A DNA stretch of 64,000 bases from Clavelina lepadiformis. Lineage: Eukaryota > Chordata > Ascidiacea > Aplousobranchia > Clavelinidae. This document shows positions 26,286-37,963 of this stretch, one piece after another. A program made the translations under genes and the position numbers. The notes beneath the pieces are model-generated. The model had not been told where the DNA came from and ran no database searches. It was given only the letters and a program-made list of their open reading frames with translations. Location of the stretch: assembly GCF_947623445.1 (NCBI RefSeq), contig NC_135246.1:16413856-16477855 (forward strand), written 5' to 3'. The first letter of the stretch is position 1, and every line of letters begins with the position of its first letter.

Positions 26286-28211
26286 TGGAGAAAATTTTAG
26301 TTGCATGAGTGTTGCGAACTTTGTTCCTCACGTGTGGTGTGGTTGCTTATCATCGTGTTTTTTTACCAATTAGCGGTTTTACCAATTAGCACCTTTTGCG
26401 TGTTTGTTTACTATTTTAATCACATGATTTGGCACCCTTGTTAAATATAAAGATTGTGCGCTTTTTAGAGTTTGTCTTTTAGCCGGTGTCTGGCTGTGAG
26501 CGATTAAATGCAGCTTTTCAAAGATCATCGGTTTGTTTTATTAGCGTGATAACGCTACACTGTTTAAAGTTACTGGCAGTTAGGGGTGTTGCGGTTCACC
26601 GTAAATGTGAAATTAAGCCTGGCTACATGAACGAGAAAATAATCGTTACATGAGTACTGCAAAATTGCCGTTAATTAACTTGGTATGTAACGTTTTCTAT
26701 TGTTATTGCTGGTATAGCTCTTTTAATTTTTTATGATGATAATAAGTGTTTTTTTTTTGGAAATTTAATGTGAAAACATTTTCACAGAATTTAACAAAAT
26801 ACATCAAAAGGTGTATTAATATTAACAATGTTAAGAAGAAAGTTCACCTTACTTTCTATATTTAAATCAGTATTTACAATTTTTACATACTGTGGTAATT
26901 ATTTAAGTAAATCAAATTAACTTCGATCAATTCAAATTATTTGGTCATGTACGTGCAAGTCATATTTTTCCAGCAAATGCAGATGACTACAAACGCTCTA
27001 CAATGAGAATCTAACCACACATTTTGTCAAAAACCACTTGACCCCACGATGCGAAACAATTCTGAGGATTTGCACCTCATCAAATGGTTAGGTTAAACGC
27101 AAAACTTTGGTTTGTCTTACGGGATTGTTAACGGTAAATGTGTTATCGAATTTTGATTGACATTTTCAAGTTTTATCAAAGACATGTTCTTGTGATTAAT
27201 CCGATTGGCATTTCTGTTGCACACATTTATCTAGAGAAAGTCGGGTTTTGGAATGGGGAAATGCCTAAATATTTGGGTCCGTGGAAAAAGTTTTAAGTAT
27301 ATACTATTTGAATCTATTTTGCAGTATCGCTACACCTTATGCACTCGTATACTTTACGCAAGTTTGTGAAAGGAAGGCAAAATAAATAACAGATATATCT
27401 GAACGTGATGCTTTGATAAAAGATTAAAAAGAAAAAAATATATAGTAGTTTATTGAAATGATGCACGAAAGATTCATCTCTTAGAATTCATCATTATCAC
27501 TTCTAGTGATTTTATCTCTGTCTGAATAAATATAAGGCCACACTTCATAAAAAGAATTTTTCGTTCAACCAAAGAAAGTATTCATATTTCTGTTGCCAGA
27601 AATAATTCTTTGCATACACAACTTTATGCTAACAGCTTCTTATTTAAAGATCGCTCAGATATCACTTAGATAGAATTCGTTCGATGGTGATCAAATATAC
27701 AAAGAAAATAGAACAACGAAAAATTCCTGGAAATGATCACATTTCCAGAAGCGAAAATTGTCAATATGAGAAACCTTGAGAAAGTTGTGTCACGGGTTTA
27801 TTTTTATGCACCCGTTTTATGGCCATCACTTTGTACACTGTTTGTTTGCACCACACTTACATGGTAGTCAAATGTGTGGGTCAACTTCTATTTTTATTCG
27901 CGTTGTGTCATTTGTATGCATGCTTGTCAGGTTTTATGTTTGCTCGCGTGCTGCCGTATTCTACTTTTTTTATATGTACACATGCTTTTAGTCGATCTTT
28001 TGTGACGTTTCACTTCGCGAACCCTAGGGCCTAATTAGTATTTTGCATCCCGCGTTTATTTCCTCATGGCGTGACAACAGTGGAATCTGTGTTTTGTGTG
28101 GTGTTGCGCTCGTCTGGTGGAGTGTTAATTCAGTCTACGTTTGGGTTTTATAGAAGTAAGATGGTTGTTTTTATCGAAGAGATGCTATTAAACGTTAGTA
28201 AAGCAAAAAGA

Positions 28212-28247
28212 GCTAATTGACTAGCTGTCAAGCGGGAAGTTTCCTGG
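28212..28247. repeat. Short dispersed repeat, copy 2
   Basis: Matches 26248-26285 apart from a few bases. Both are followed by an A-rich stretch ending in TTTGGTT or TTTAGTT. Confidence 0.65.
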
Positions 28248-28775
28248 CTAAGAAAAAGTTTGGTTACAGATGTAGGTCTTAATATATCATTGCAAAAAAA
28301 TATCCGCAGCGTTACAACTGGATCATACATTTACGAAAAAAATGTTGTTGTAAACTAAAGCTGTTGCTTAAAGAATTGTTTAAAGAAGTAAAAAAGCGAA
28401 AGTTAACGACAGTCATTTTAATTTGCTAGAAAAATGGTACTATTCAGGGTAGGAAAAATACAAAGGTGAATTACAAAGATCGAAGCTATATGTTCTTAAA
28501 TGCAAGGGGTTAACAGAACAAAAATGAAATAGAAATGCAGTTGATCCTATTGTTTTATAAGTATATCCAAGTTAAACATTTTCAAAAGTTTTTGCTTAAC
28601 GGAAATGTTATTTCACAGAATATAGTTTTACTAGGTTTTCAAAACAAATCTATGAAAGAAATAAAAGCTGTAGGACTCTTTTGTTTTACTTGTGTTCGTC
28701 GTTGCTTTCCACAATTTCTCAACGTAACTTTGATAATAAATTTGCTGCCTGCCACAGAAAATTGTTATCTTGATT

Positions 28776-29163
28776 TTTTACTGACTGGGTTCCACTACCG
28801 CAAGTTACGGAACATGTTTCGAAGCTTGTCCACGGTCCCCAAACGCAGTTGACAGGACAACAGCCGTTATTGCAGGATGTCGAAGACGTGGATAAACTGG
28901 GGTAGCCGGACCCGCCACAGAAAGCAGTGACAGCGTATCCCCTTGATCTTGTTCGCGTTCCGAACCCGCAGGTGGCTGAGCAACTTCTCCAGTTTCCCCA
29001 AGAAGCTCATTGACAGCTTCTTGGGCAGCAGTTGTTGTTGCAACTTCTCGCTGCGGTATATTATTTTGTAAAAAATTAATTATCATTTTGCTTCTCACAA
29101 TGCAGACGAAAAATCAAAATGTGCGTAAACTGTAACAATCACTAAGAAAGTCCAAGCTTTTTT
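28776..29163 (-). pseudogene. TSR relic 1: decayed 5' end of a gene D-like gene
   Basis: Reverse-strand match to gene D exons 1 and 2. The signal-peptide exon lies near 29163-29095, with the ATG position (29163-29161) now AAA. Exon 2 is 5'-truncated and starts near 29053; it contains TGT CAA TGA (TGG to stop) in the second TSR. The match ends inside the third TSR. The gene D promoter block continues to about 29450. Confidence 0.85.
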
Positions 29164-29478
29164 TTCGTTGCTCTTGTATTCGTAAGTAAACTAGTATCAC
29201 TTAACCTAAATGTCTTATAGTTATAACTAAATAATAAATTTAATTTTAATTTGAAATATTTTTTAATGCGTGATCGGGTCACTGCCAACTGTTATTTAAC
29301 ATTTCGAAGTCATTGCCGTAGGTCTTTATAATCCTAAGAGCAACATCGTGTTCTTGTTTGCGCATTTATAAGCAGTTATTATTAATATTCGATATTTAGT
29401 TTGCTTAAGATACTTTTTAGAGTATATTGTATGATTGATCTATCTCAGTCATACAATTGAAGTATCCATTCCTTTCAG

Positions 29479-29484
29479 TTTATT
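29479..29484 (-). terminator. Polyadenylation signal of lectin gene E1
   Basis: AATAAA on the minus strand about 100 bp past the E1 stop. The same signal, in the same context, follows every lectin last exon: 33622-33627, 35922-35927, 40144-40149, 42413-42418, 52780-52785, 56999-57004, and 49828-49833 on the plus strand. Confidence 0.7.
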
Positions 29485-29579
29485 ATTTCTTTGTATTTTC
29501 ATCAGTTCCAAAGCGTATATTCACACACCAACGCCAAATGTACTGAAATCTCTGAATACACTCAAACAAATCCAAACAT

Positions 29580-31424
29580 TTACTTTGAATGCGTAATGAT
29601 CGGTATTTCACATAAGCCATTCGTTTCGAAACTGCAAACTCGGTCGTTTGTTCGAAGATCATACTGAAGAAGAATCTCTCCACATTCTTCGTTACCAGCT
29701 GTGTTGTCAGGTTGTCGTGGGTTTTCTATCCAGTGGGTATTTTCTCGGGTAGACGAAGTAACCGTACGATCTGCCCAAACCCACTTTTGACCACCGCCAA
29801 TCAAATCACGTAAACCGATCCAAGCTCCATCAAAGCCCAACGCTTGCTGAATTGGGCTGTGAGAACAATAACAAAATAAGTTGTTAACCTGATAGTATAA
29901 AAATTGTAAATACTCTTTTTGAAATCTCAAAAAATTACATTTACTTTTTTCTACAAATTTTGTTAATGTCAAATTGTGATTTAGCTTAGTGCTGGATTTT
30001 GCTTATAATCATTCAAAAAATTAGGTTTATAAAGCAAATAATCGGCCAACACTTAATAAATTAAGAGTTAACAGTATAGAGTAATTGTAATTCTACAAAA
30101 GCAGTGATCTGTGTTAACCACTGCAATAAAATAAAATAAAATAATTTAAGCCTATAAAGTTAATGCTTCTTTCAGGAAAAGAAGGTTTCGTTTTCATATA
30201 TTATCCAATACAGTAAAAAAAGTTTACTTACGCTCTTAAGGAGAAGTCCTGCATTCCAACAGCTGCAAGGTCGCCACCCACATTTGCACATTCGTTGCGA
30301 GTGTTGGTCCACGTGCCTTTTGACGTCAGCATATATCGATATCCATTGCCAGCGACGTAGCCTTGTCTATCTAATATAGATACGAGATACTGAAATCAAG
30401 TTTTATAGACAATAGCCGAAGATTAGTTAGAAACATTCACAATTAGATAACTGTATTTGGCCAATTAACTGATTAATCATCGTTGTAATTATATAATTAT
30501 TTGTTTTGTTTTTATTTTACTGTATTTACTATGTTCACATAATCCGTATCTGATCCCACTGCATGAAACGTCGTTTGTACCAAGACTGTCAGCGTAAATG
30601 ATCTCGCCGCAGTTTTCGTTACCACCCGTGTTAGATGGTTGTTTTGGATTTTGTGTCCAATGAGTGTTTCCTGATGTAGATGCAGTTTTGTCGACCCAAA
30701 CCCAGCTGTTGTCTTCTTTGCTCAATCCTACCCACGCTTTGTCGAATTTGAAAGTTTTTTGTAGGGTGCTATATAGCAAGAGAAAATAGGAAATCCTTTG
30801 ATTATAACAAATAATAATTTTTAGCTATAATCTACAAATATTAGATTTTCAAATACTTTTTAAACACAACTAACTCTTGATCAAATTACGAAAACGTTTT
30901 TTTAAACGTTGTTAAAAAATTTAAAAAACGTTGAAGAAAGTTGAATTCACCTTCTTAAAGAAAAATCCCTCACTCTAACCGCGAGGTCACCTCCATAACT
31001 TTTGCATTCATCACGGGCTTGCTGAAAAGTCTTTTGTTGGGTCAAATAGTAGTAATACCCGCTTCCACTGTAAACCTCCCTCCATTCTCCTGTTATCAAT
31101 ATATTATATATTATGTGGCTATGTCGTTATATGATATTTAGTTTAGATCATGTTGTGGTACAAAAATACTTATTACACGCTGTCAAAAGAAACCAAGGAA
31201 ATTGAATGCTGCAATATTTCAAGGATTCAAGTAAAAGGTGTCATGAATTTGAATATAAAAGTTTGAATATATACATTTAGATATCCTAATAAACAATTAT
31301 AAAAACTCCACATACCGGTCAATACGTAGTCAGCGAAATCACCAATCAAAAGACTTGCGGAAAAGTGAAGAAAACTTAAGACAAAACATAGTGTAAATCC
31401 TAACCCTAATCTGCCGTACTTCAT
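29580..31424 (-). CDS. Lectin gene E1: secreted protein with two C-type lectin domains
   Basis: Five exons: 31424-31316 (signal peptide MKYGRLGLGFTLCFVLSFLHF), 31089-30951, 30768-30530, 30370-30232 and 29856-29580. Total 903 bp, 300 residues, fully open. Exons 2+3 make the first C-type lectin domain and exons 4+5 the second; each has four canonical cysteines. The sugar-site loop reads QPS in domain 1 and QPD in domain 2. QPD is the triad linked to galactose-type binding in this fold; all other copies here have QPS. The usual WND is TND in both. A TATA-like TATATAAC lies at 31498-31491. Secretion and carbohydrate or pathogen recognition are inferred from the fold only. Confidence 0.92.
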
Positions 31425-31490
31425 TTTGAAACTTATGACTGGATGAACGTTTGCTGTAGCCTACTATGAATTACATGCAAGCAACGAGAA

Positions 31491-31498
31491 GTTATATA
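31491..31498 (-). promoter_or_regulatory. TATA box of lectin gene E1
   Basis: TATATAAC about 65-70 bp before the start codon, in a block (ACTATATAACTTCTCGTTGC) kept with small changes before every lectin gene: near 37957-37963, 44446-44453, 47613-47620, 54810-54816 and 59008-59014. Confidence 0.6.
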
Positions 31499-33014
31499 GT
31501 AATATGGAACGGTATCAATCAAGTAACTGTCACAAGAAATGAATTGGTTTAATGTGACTGGAACGAAATGCGGTTGTCACAATAATGATATATGCTCCAC
31601 ATAAAGATCAAGCTTCTCCATATACAACTAAACATCGTTAATGTTGATCAAAATGTGTAAATTATTCCTACAGCCAGATGCCTGTTTTTGCATCCATACC
31701 TTTTAAAATGCATTTCTTAAAATACGATGTAGTTGCGAAACGCCGACGTCAAGTCTGAAAAATGTGACTAAGCAAACAATAAGATAGTGCTCAAAACAAG
31801 TGAGACAATGTAGAAGAAAAACATTTTGTCAAACTGCACAGCATTCTGCAGAAGCTCCCACACAGTTTGCAACCACGAAATTAGCCCAAATCCCAAAAAC
31901 TTTGGGACTTACTGTACTACAAGTAGCGATGAAACGATTCAAACGGCACGCTCAGAGCTCTCAAATTATGACACATCGCTTTATCAGTCTGAAAATACTC
32001 CCGGAAACCAACGTGAAATGTGACTTCAGTAGCGATCACGTTTCCTTGTGCACTACACTATGAAGCCAAACTTTACAGACAAATGTCCCCATTATTTTCT
32101 CAAGACTTTGAGGCTTTGCAGACATTTGTGAAAAATAAATTAAATATTTATTAAATTGTATAGAGTAAACTTGATTTTGATGACCCGTGAGTGCGAATTA
32201 AAGAACACCAGAACCAAGCAAGCTTGATTGACCAATTCATGGAACAAGGCAATGGGTTCCAAGAAAATCCTTACCGTTTCATAGAAATTCACTTCACATG
32301 TTTTCGAAACTTTAAACGATAGATGTTCGAGTTCATAAATCAAATCATGCATCTTTCATGGTACTGAGTAGAATCAACGTAATTCTTGGAAACTAAGCAT
32401 TTCATCGATTTTGCAAAGTTTTTTGAAAATGTTTATCGTAACGGAACGCACCATGGCAATCAATTATATCTGAGTTTGCTCTTCGTATAATAAATTAAGA
32501 CAATTCTGGGAAAATTCGGAAATTTCGTCGAAACAGAGACCGCGTTTCCAGGAATGGATTACAGGTTGATTTCGGTTCAACTTTAACGGCGGTTAATCAC
32601 TGCTGGATAATCTAAGCTTTAGTGGAATATTTTGTCCGTTTTTGCAAGATTTGAGTTGTGTTATATGTTTTTATTGGTGTATTGGTTTATTGGTTTTAGT
32701 TACTACATAAATGCTCTTAATATTTACCTATTTTAAATTCTGCTTCCTTGCTTAGAATGTGGCTGACAACACCTGTATGCGGTTTGAACGAAAGTTTAAC
32801 GACGTATTTAAATATTTGCTTTTCTACCTAAACAGAAAGTCTTCGGTCAAAATATCTAGACAATTTCTTTCAACGTTTAATGAGCTTTGAACTGCATTTT
32901 AAAGGGCACACTTATAACAATATATGCTTACTTATAAGTTTAAAACCATTCTCAGGTATTGTAAAAAAGGTTACAAAGCAATGAAACGTTTTTCAGCATA
33001 TATTTAAAATTTAA
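31499..33014. repeat. Duplicated 5' flank of lectin gene E1
   Basis: The 1.5 kb upstream of E1 recurs upstream of E2 (37.97-39.5 kb), E3 (44.45-45.65), E4 (inverted, 46.47-47.6), E5 (54.8-56.38) and E6 (59.0-60.25). It contains open frames of 60-90 codons that are not kept intact between copies, so it is treated as non-coding flank. Confidence 0.8.
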
Positions 33015-33313
33015 CTTCTCGCTGCGAGAAGCTTGCAACTCCCACACGAACGTTGTGATCTTGTAACTATAGGTAACTGAGTACCACCGCCGCTAGGTTG
33101 AGAACAAGATCCCCAAACCCATTGTCAAGGAGAGAAATCACATCTTCGTCGTCGCCTTCTCTTGCAATTAATGAATTTTCTTAATTTGTTTTTTTTGCCC
33201 AGAAAAGGTTCTATATTATTTTACAACAAATTATCTATTTGCTTCCCTCCATGCCGACGACAAATCAAAATGTGCGCAAACTGCAACCAGCACTAACAAA
33301 GTCAAAGCTTCGT
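33015..33313 (-). pseudogene. TSR relic 2: decayed gene D-like 5' end
   Basis: Signal-peptide exon remnant at 33313-33246: the ATG position (33313-33311) is ACG, one base is missing just after it, and the exon donor GT has become GG. The start of exon 2, with the RRRRR-coding run weakened, lies at about 33175-33015, then homology stops. The promoter-like block runs to about 33590. Confidence 0.83.
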
Positions 33314-33722
33314 TTCTTTGCTCTTGTATACGTAGGTAAACTAAAACCACTTAACCTAAATGTCTTATAACTACATAATAAAATTATTTTTAAATTGAAA
33401 TGTTTTTTAATGCGTGATCGGGTCTCTGCCAACTGTTATTTAACATTTTGAAGTTATTATCGTAGGTCTTTATAATCCTAAAAGCGACATCGTGTTCTTG
33501 CTTGCGTATTTATAAGCAGTTATTATTAATATTTGATATTTAGCTTGTTTAAGATACTTTTTAGAGTATATATTATGACTGATCTATCTCAGTCATACAA
33601 TTGAATTTTCCATTCCTTATGTTTATTATTTCTTTGTATTTTCATCAGTTCCAAAGCGTATTTTCACACACCAACGCCAAATGTACTGAAATCTCTGAAT
33701 ACAATCAAATAAACCCACGCAT

Positions 33723-34426
33723 TTACGTGTACGGCATTATGATCGGTATTTCACATAAGCCATTTGTTTCGGCACTGCAAGCTCGGTCGTTTGTGCGAAG
33801 GTCATATTCAAGAAGAATCTCTCCACATTTTTCGTTACCAGCACTATTTGAAGGTTGTCGTGGATTTTCTATCCAGTGGGTATTTTCTCGGGTAGACGAA
33901 GTAACCGTACTATCCGTCCAAATCCAGTCTTGACCACCGCCAATCAAGTCAATTAAACCGATCCAAGCTCCATCAAAGCCCAACGCTTGCTGAATTGGGC
34001 TGTGGAAACATTAACAAAATACGTCGTTAACCTGATAACCTTAACCTAAAATAAGTTGTTAACTTGATAAGTATAAAAATTGTAAAATTTGAAATCTCAA
34101 AAAATTGCATTTACTTTTTATACAAATTTTGTTAATGCGATGTATAATGTAAAATTGTGGTTTAGCTTAGTACTGGTCTTTGCTTATAATCAATCAAAAA
34201 ATTAGATTTATAAAGCAAATAATGGACAAATACTTAATAAATTAAAAGTTATTATTATATAGTTATTGTAATTCAGCAAAAGCACTAATCCGTGTTAAAA
34301 CTGAAATAAGAGTAAATTAAACAATCAAAGCATATATAGTTAATGCTTCTTTTAGGAAAGGAAGGTTTCGTTTTTATATTTTATCTAATACAGTAAAAAA
34401 TGTATACTCACGCCCTTAAGGAGAAG
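33723..34426 (-). pseudogene. Orphan lectin last exon plus a 15-bp stub of exon 4
   Basis: 33999-33723 is an open 277-bp last exon (second half of C-type lectin domain 2, QPS loop, stop). The intron is kept, but of exon 4 only the last bases (34426-34412) with a GTGAGT donor remain before a sharp junction to TSR-derived sequence. Exons 1-3 are absent. Confidence 0.85.
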
Positions 34427-35030
34427 CTGGAACCACCACAAGTTTTAGTTTTTTGTTTATTGTCAAAGTTGTCAATAAGATAAAATTGCTTTAAAACCTG
34501 TTATAAAGTTTTTTTTAACTGCAGCGCGATGTGAAGCAGAATACACCTAGATACAGTTCATTTTCTTATAATATTTTTTGTGACACTTTTAAAGTATTTC
34601 CTCTTAAAACATTTTTATTGTTTGTAGGGACTCTTTCATATACGATTTAAACTATAAAAATTTGGTCACTTGGTTTTATAATATTTTACATACTGAAACC
34701 GTAACTTCTACTTAAGGATATTGATGTGATTTTGGAGCGTCGTTGGAATATAAGTATGGTCATTGTGTTTGTAAGAGAGTAAAGTTTTTTGTTTAAAAGA
34801 ATTTCCTGAAAAATTTAAATCGTTTAAAAATAGCCTAAATTAAAATTACTTTAGTGCGTTATGCCTACGTATAAGAAACTCCATTAATTCTAATTTTTGA
34901 AAACTTTAAAATTATAAACGACAAAAAGCAATGTTTTGACGGTTCAGTATCGGAGCGCTTATAAAGCGCATTACATAGAGCATTTCTGCGAGCCGTGCTC
35001 AAGAATAATAATCAGCAGCGCTTTCGTTCG
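34427..35030. repeat. Gene H-derived segment with a decayed EGF exon
   Basis: Shared with 40917-41515 and 61190-61795. Its left end is a TSR fragment reading CGGS on the minus strand. At 34716-34770 on the plus strand is a 55-bp relic of the last EGF exon ([11 protein letters not shown] in genes C and D) with TGG changed to TGA and a cysteine codon changed to TTT, followed by GTAAGA. It joins TSR relic 3 at about 35031. Confidence 0.75.
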
Positions 35031-35613
35031 TCGTCACACTGCGTGATCTTGACTGCATTCCACCACCGCAAGTTACAGAACATGTTTCGAAGCTTATCCA
35101 CGGTCCCCAAACGCAGTTGACAGGACAACAGCCGTTATTGCAGGATGTCGAAGATTTAGGTAAACCCGGTCAGCCGGACCTCCCACAGAAAGCAGTGAAA
35201 GCGTATCCCCTTGATCTTGTTCGCGTTCCCAACCCGCAGGTGGCTGAACAACTTCTCCAGCTTCCCCAAGATGCTCATTGACAGCTTCTTGGGCAGCAGT
35301 TGTTGTTGCAACTTCTTGCTGCGTGAAGGTTGCAACTCCCACACGAACCTTGTGATCTTGTAATTATAGGTGACTGAGTACCACCGCCACAAGATTGAGA
35401 ACAAGATACCCAAACTCATTGGCATGGAGAGAAATCACATCTTCGTCGTCGACTTCTCTTGCAATTAATGAATTTGCTTTATTTGTTTATTTTTTGCCAC
35501 GAAAAGTTTGTATATTGTTTTACAACAAATTATCATTTTGCTTCCCACCATGCATACGACAAATCAAAATGTGCGCAAACTGCAACAATCACTAACAAAG
35601 TCCAAGCTTTCCT
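35031..35613 (-). pseudogene. TSR relic 3: decayed gene D-like 5' end
   Basis: Signal-peptide exon near 35613-35547 with ATG changed to AGG at 35613-35611 and the donor GTAAGC changed to GAAGC. Exon 2 (about 35465-35031) has TGA in the second TSR (CAA TGA) and TGA at a conserved CP pair in the same TSR. It breaks off in the third TSR at a junction with gene H-derived DNA. Confidence 0.87.
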
Positions 35614-36022
35614 TTCGTTGCTCTTGTATTCGTAGGTAAACTAAAATCACTTAACCTAAATGTCTTATAACTAAATAATGAAACTTATTTTAAATTTATA
35701 TGTTTTTTAATGCGTGAACGGGTCTCTGCAATTTGTTATTTAACATTTTGAAGTTATTGTCGTAGGTCTTTATAACCCTAAAAGCGACATCGTGCTCTTG
35801 CTTGCCCATTTATAAGCAGTTATTATTAATATTCGATATTTAGTTTGTTTAACATACTTTTAGAGTATATTTTATCATCGATCTATCTCAATCATACAAT
35901 TGAATTTTCCATTCCTTTCCGTTTATTATTTCTTTGTATTTTCATCAGTTCCAAAGCGTATATTCACACACCAACGCCAAATGTTCGGAAAACTCTGAAT
36001 ACATTCAAACAAATCCACACAT

Positions 36023-37889
36023 TTACGAGTATCGCGTTATGATCGGTATTTCACATAAGCCATTTGTTTCGAAGCTGCAAACTCGGTCGTTTGTGCGAAG
36101 TTCATACTGAAGAAGAATCTCTCCACATTTTTCGTTACCACCACTATTTGAAGGTTGTCGTGGATTTTCTATCCAGTGGGTATTTTCTCGGGTAGACGAA
36201 GTAACCGTAGAGTCCGCCCAAACCCAGTTTTGACCACCGCCAATCAAGTCAACTAAACCGATCCAAGCTTCATCAAAGCCCAACGCTTGCTGAATTGGGC
36301 TGTGGAAACATTAACAAAATACGATGTTAAATCGATTGTATAAAAATTGTAAATACCCTTTTGAAATCTCAAAAAATTACATTTAGTTCTTTATACAAAT
36401 TTTGTTAATGCGATGTATAATGTCAAATTGTGGGTTAGCTTAGTACTGGATTTTGCTTATAATCATTCAAAAAATTAGGTTTATAAAGCAATTAATCGAC
36501 AAACACTTAATAAATTAAGAGTTAATATTATAGAGTAATTGTAATTCTGCAAAAGCAGTGATCTGTGTTAACCTGCACTGCAATAAGAGAAAATAAAATA
36601 ATTTAAGCATATAAAGTTAATGTTTCCTTCAGGAAAGGGGGTTTCGTTAATATATGTTATTCAATACAGTAAAAAATGTTTACTTACGCTCTTAAGGAGA
36701 AGTCCTTCATTCCAACAGCTGCAAGGTCGCCACCCACATTTACACATTCGGTGCGAGTGTTGTCCCACGTGCCTTTTGACGTCAGCATATAACGATATCC
36801 ATTGCCAGCGTCGTAACCTTGTCTATCTGATATGAGGTAAAAGATACTGAAACTAAGTTTTATGGAAAATAGGTGACGATTAGTTAGAAACATTCACAAA
36901 TTGATGACTATATTTGGCCAATAAACTGATTAATCATCGTTGTAATTATGTAATTATATGTATTGTTTTTTTACTATTATATTTACTATGTTCACATAAT
37001 CCGTATTTGGGAGAACTGCATTCAACGTCGTTTGTGCGAAGACTGTAGGAGTCAATAATCTCGCCGCAGTTTTCGTTACCACCCGAGTTGGAAGGTTGTT
37101 GTGGATTTTGTATCCAATGGGTGTTTCCTGATGTAGATGAAGTCTTATCGACCCAAACCCAGCTGTTGTCTTCTTTCATCAATCCTACCCACGCATGATC
37201 GAAAGTGAAAGTTTGTTGTAGGGTGCTATATAGCAAGAGAAAATAGGAAAACCTTTAATTATGACAAATAATAAATTTAAGTAATAGTCTACAAATGTTA
37301 GATTTTAACATAATTTCTAAACACAACTAACTCTAACTAACTCTTCATTAAATTGCAAAAACGTTTTTTAATCATTGTTAAAAAATTTGAAAAACGTTGA
37401 GGAAAGTTCAAATCACCTTCTTAAAGAAAAATCCCTCACTCTGACCGCGAGGTCGCCTCCATAACTTTTACATTCATCACGAGCCTGCTGAAAAGTCTTT
37501 TTTTGGGTCAAAAAGTAGTAATACCCGCTTCCACTGTAAACCTCCCTCCATTCTCCTATCATCAATTTATTATATATTATGTGGCTATGACGTTATATGA
37601 TATTTAGTTTAGATCATGTTGTGGTACAAAAATACTCATAACAAGCCGTCAACAGAAACCATGGAGATTGAATGCTGCAATATGTGAAGGATTCAAGTAA
37701 AAGGTGTCATGAATTTTAATATAAAGTTTGAATATAAACTTTTAGATATCCTAATAAACAATTATAAAAACTCCACTTACCGGTCAATACGTTGTCAGAG
37801 TATGGATCAATCAAAAAACTTTCAGAAAAGTGAAGATAACTTAAGACAAAACATAGTGAAAGTCCTAACCCTAATCTGCCGTATTTCAT
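36023..37889 (-). CDS. Lectin gene E2: two C-type lectin domains, intact
   Basis: Exons: 37889-37781 (signal peptide MKYGRLGLGLSLCFVLSYLHF), 37555-37417, 37225-36987, 36826-36688 and 36299-36023; 903 bp, 300 residues. Both domains keep four cysteines (TRTEC, GNEKC, DRVC, GLCE in domain 2) and QPS-TND loops. All donors are GTAAG or GTGAA type. The polyadenylation signal is at 35927-35922 and a TATA box at 37963-37957. Mature N-terminus DPYSDNVLTG differs from E1 (GDFADYVLTG), a variable patch right after the signal peptide. Confidence 0.92.
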
Positions 37890-37963
37890 TTTGAAACTTA
37901 TGACTGGCCGAAATTTTACAGTAGCCTACTATAAAATAGATGCAGGCAACGAAAAGTTATATA

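Larger units (their letters stand above)
25461..28775. other. Gene-poor stretch of 3.3 kb
   Basis: No exon, RNA gene or domain is recognised. The first 120 bp are the 3' flank of gene D and recur inverted at 50.66-50.77 kb. A less AT-rich stretch at about 26300-26650 has a TATA-like TTAAATATAAAG and could be part of an old retroelement terminal repeat, but I find no partner. Short open frames here look like chance. Confidence 0.5.

Noticed and set aside
26300..26650. Possible LTR with TATA-like site
   Set aside because: No TG..CA end pair, second copy or primer-binding site could be defined by eye, so it is mentioned only as a possibility.
31800..32063. Conserved open frames upstream of lectin genes as a small secreted peptide family
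   Set aside because: Frames start and stop at different places in each copy, with frame-breaking changes, and no signal peptide is seen.
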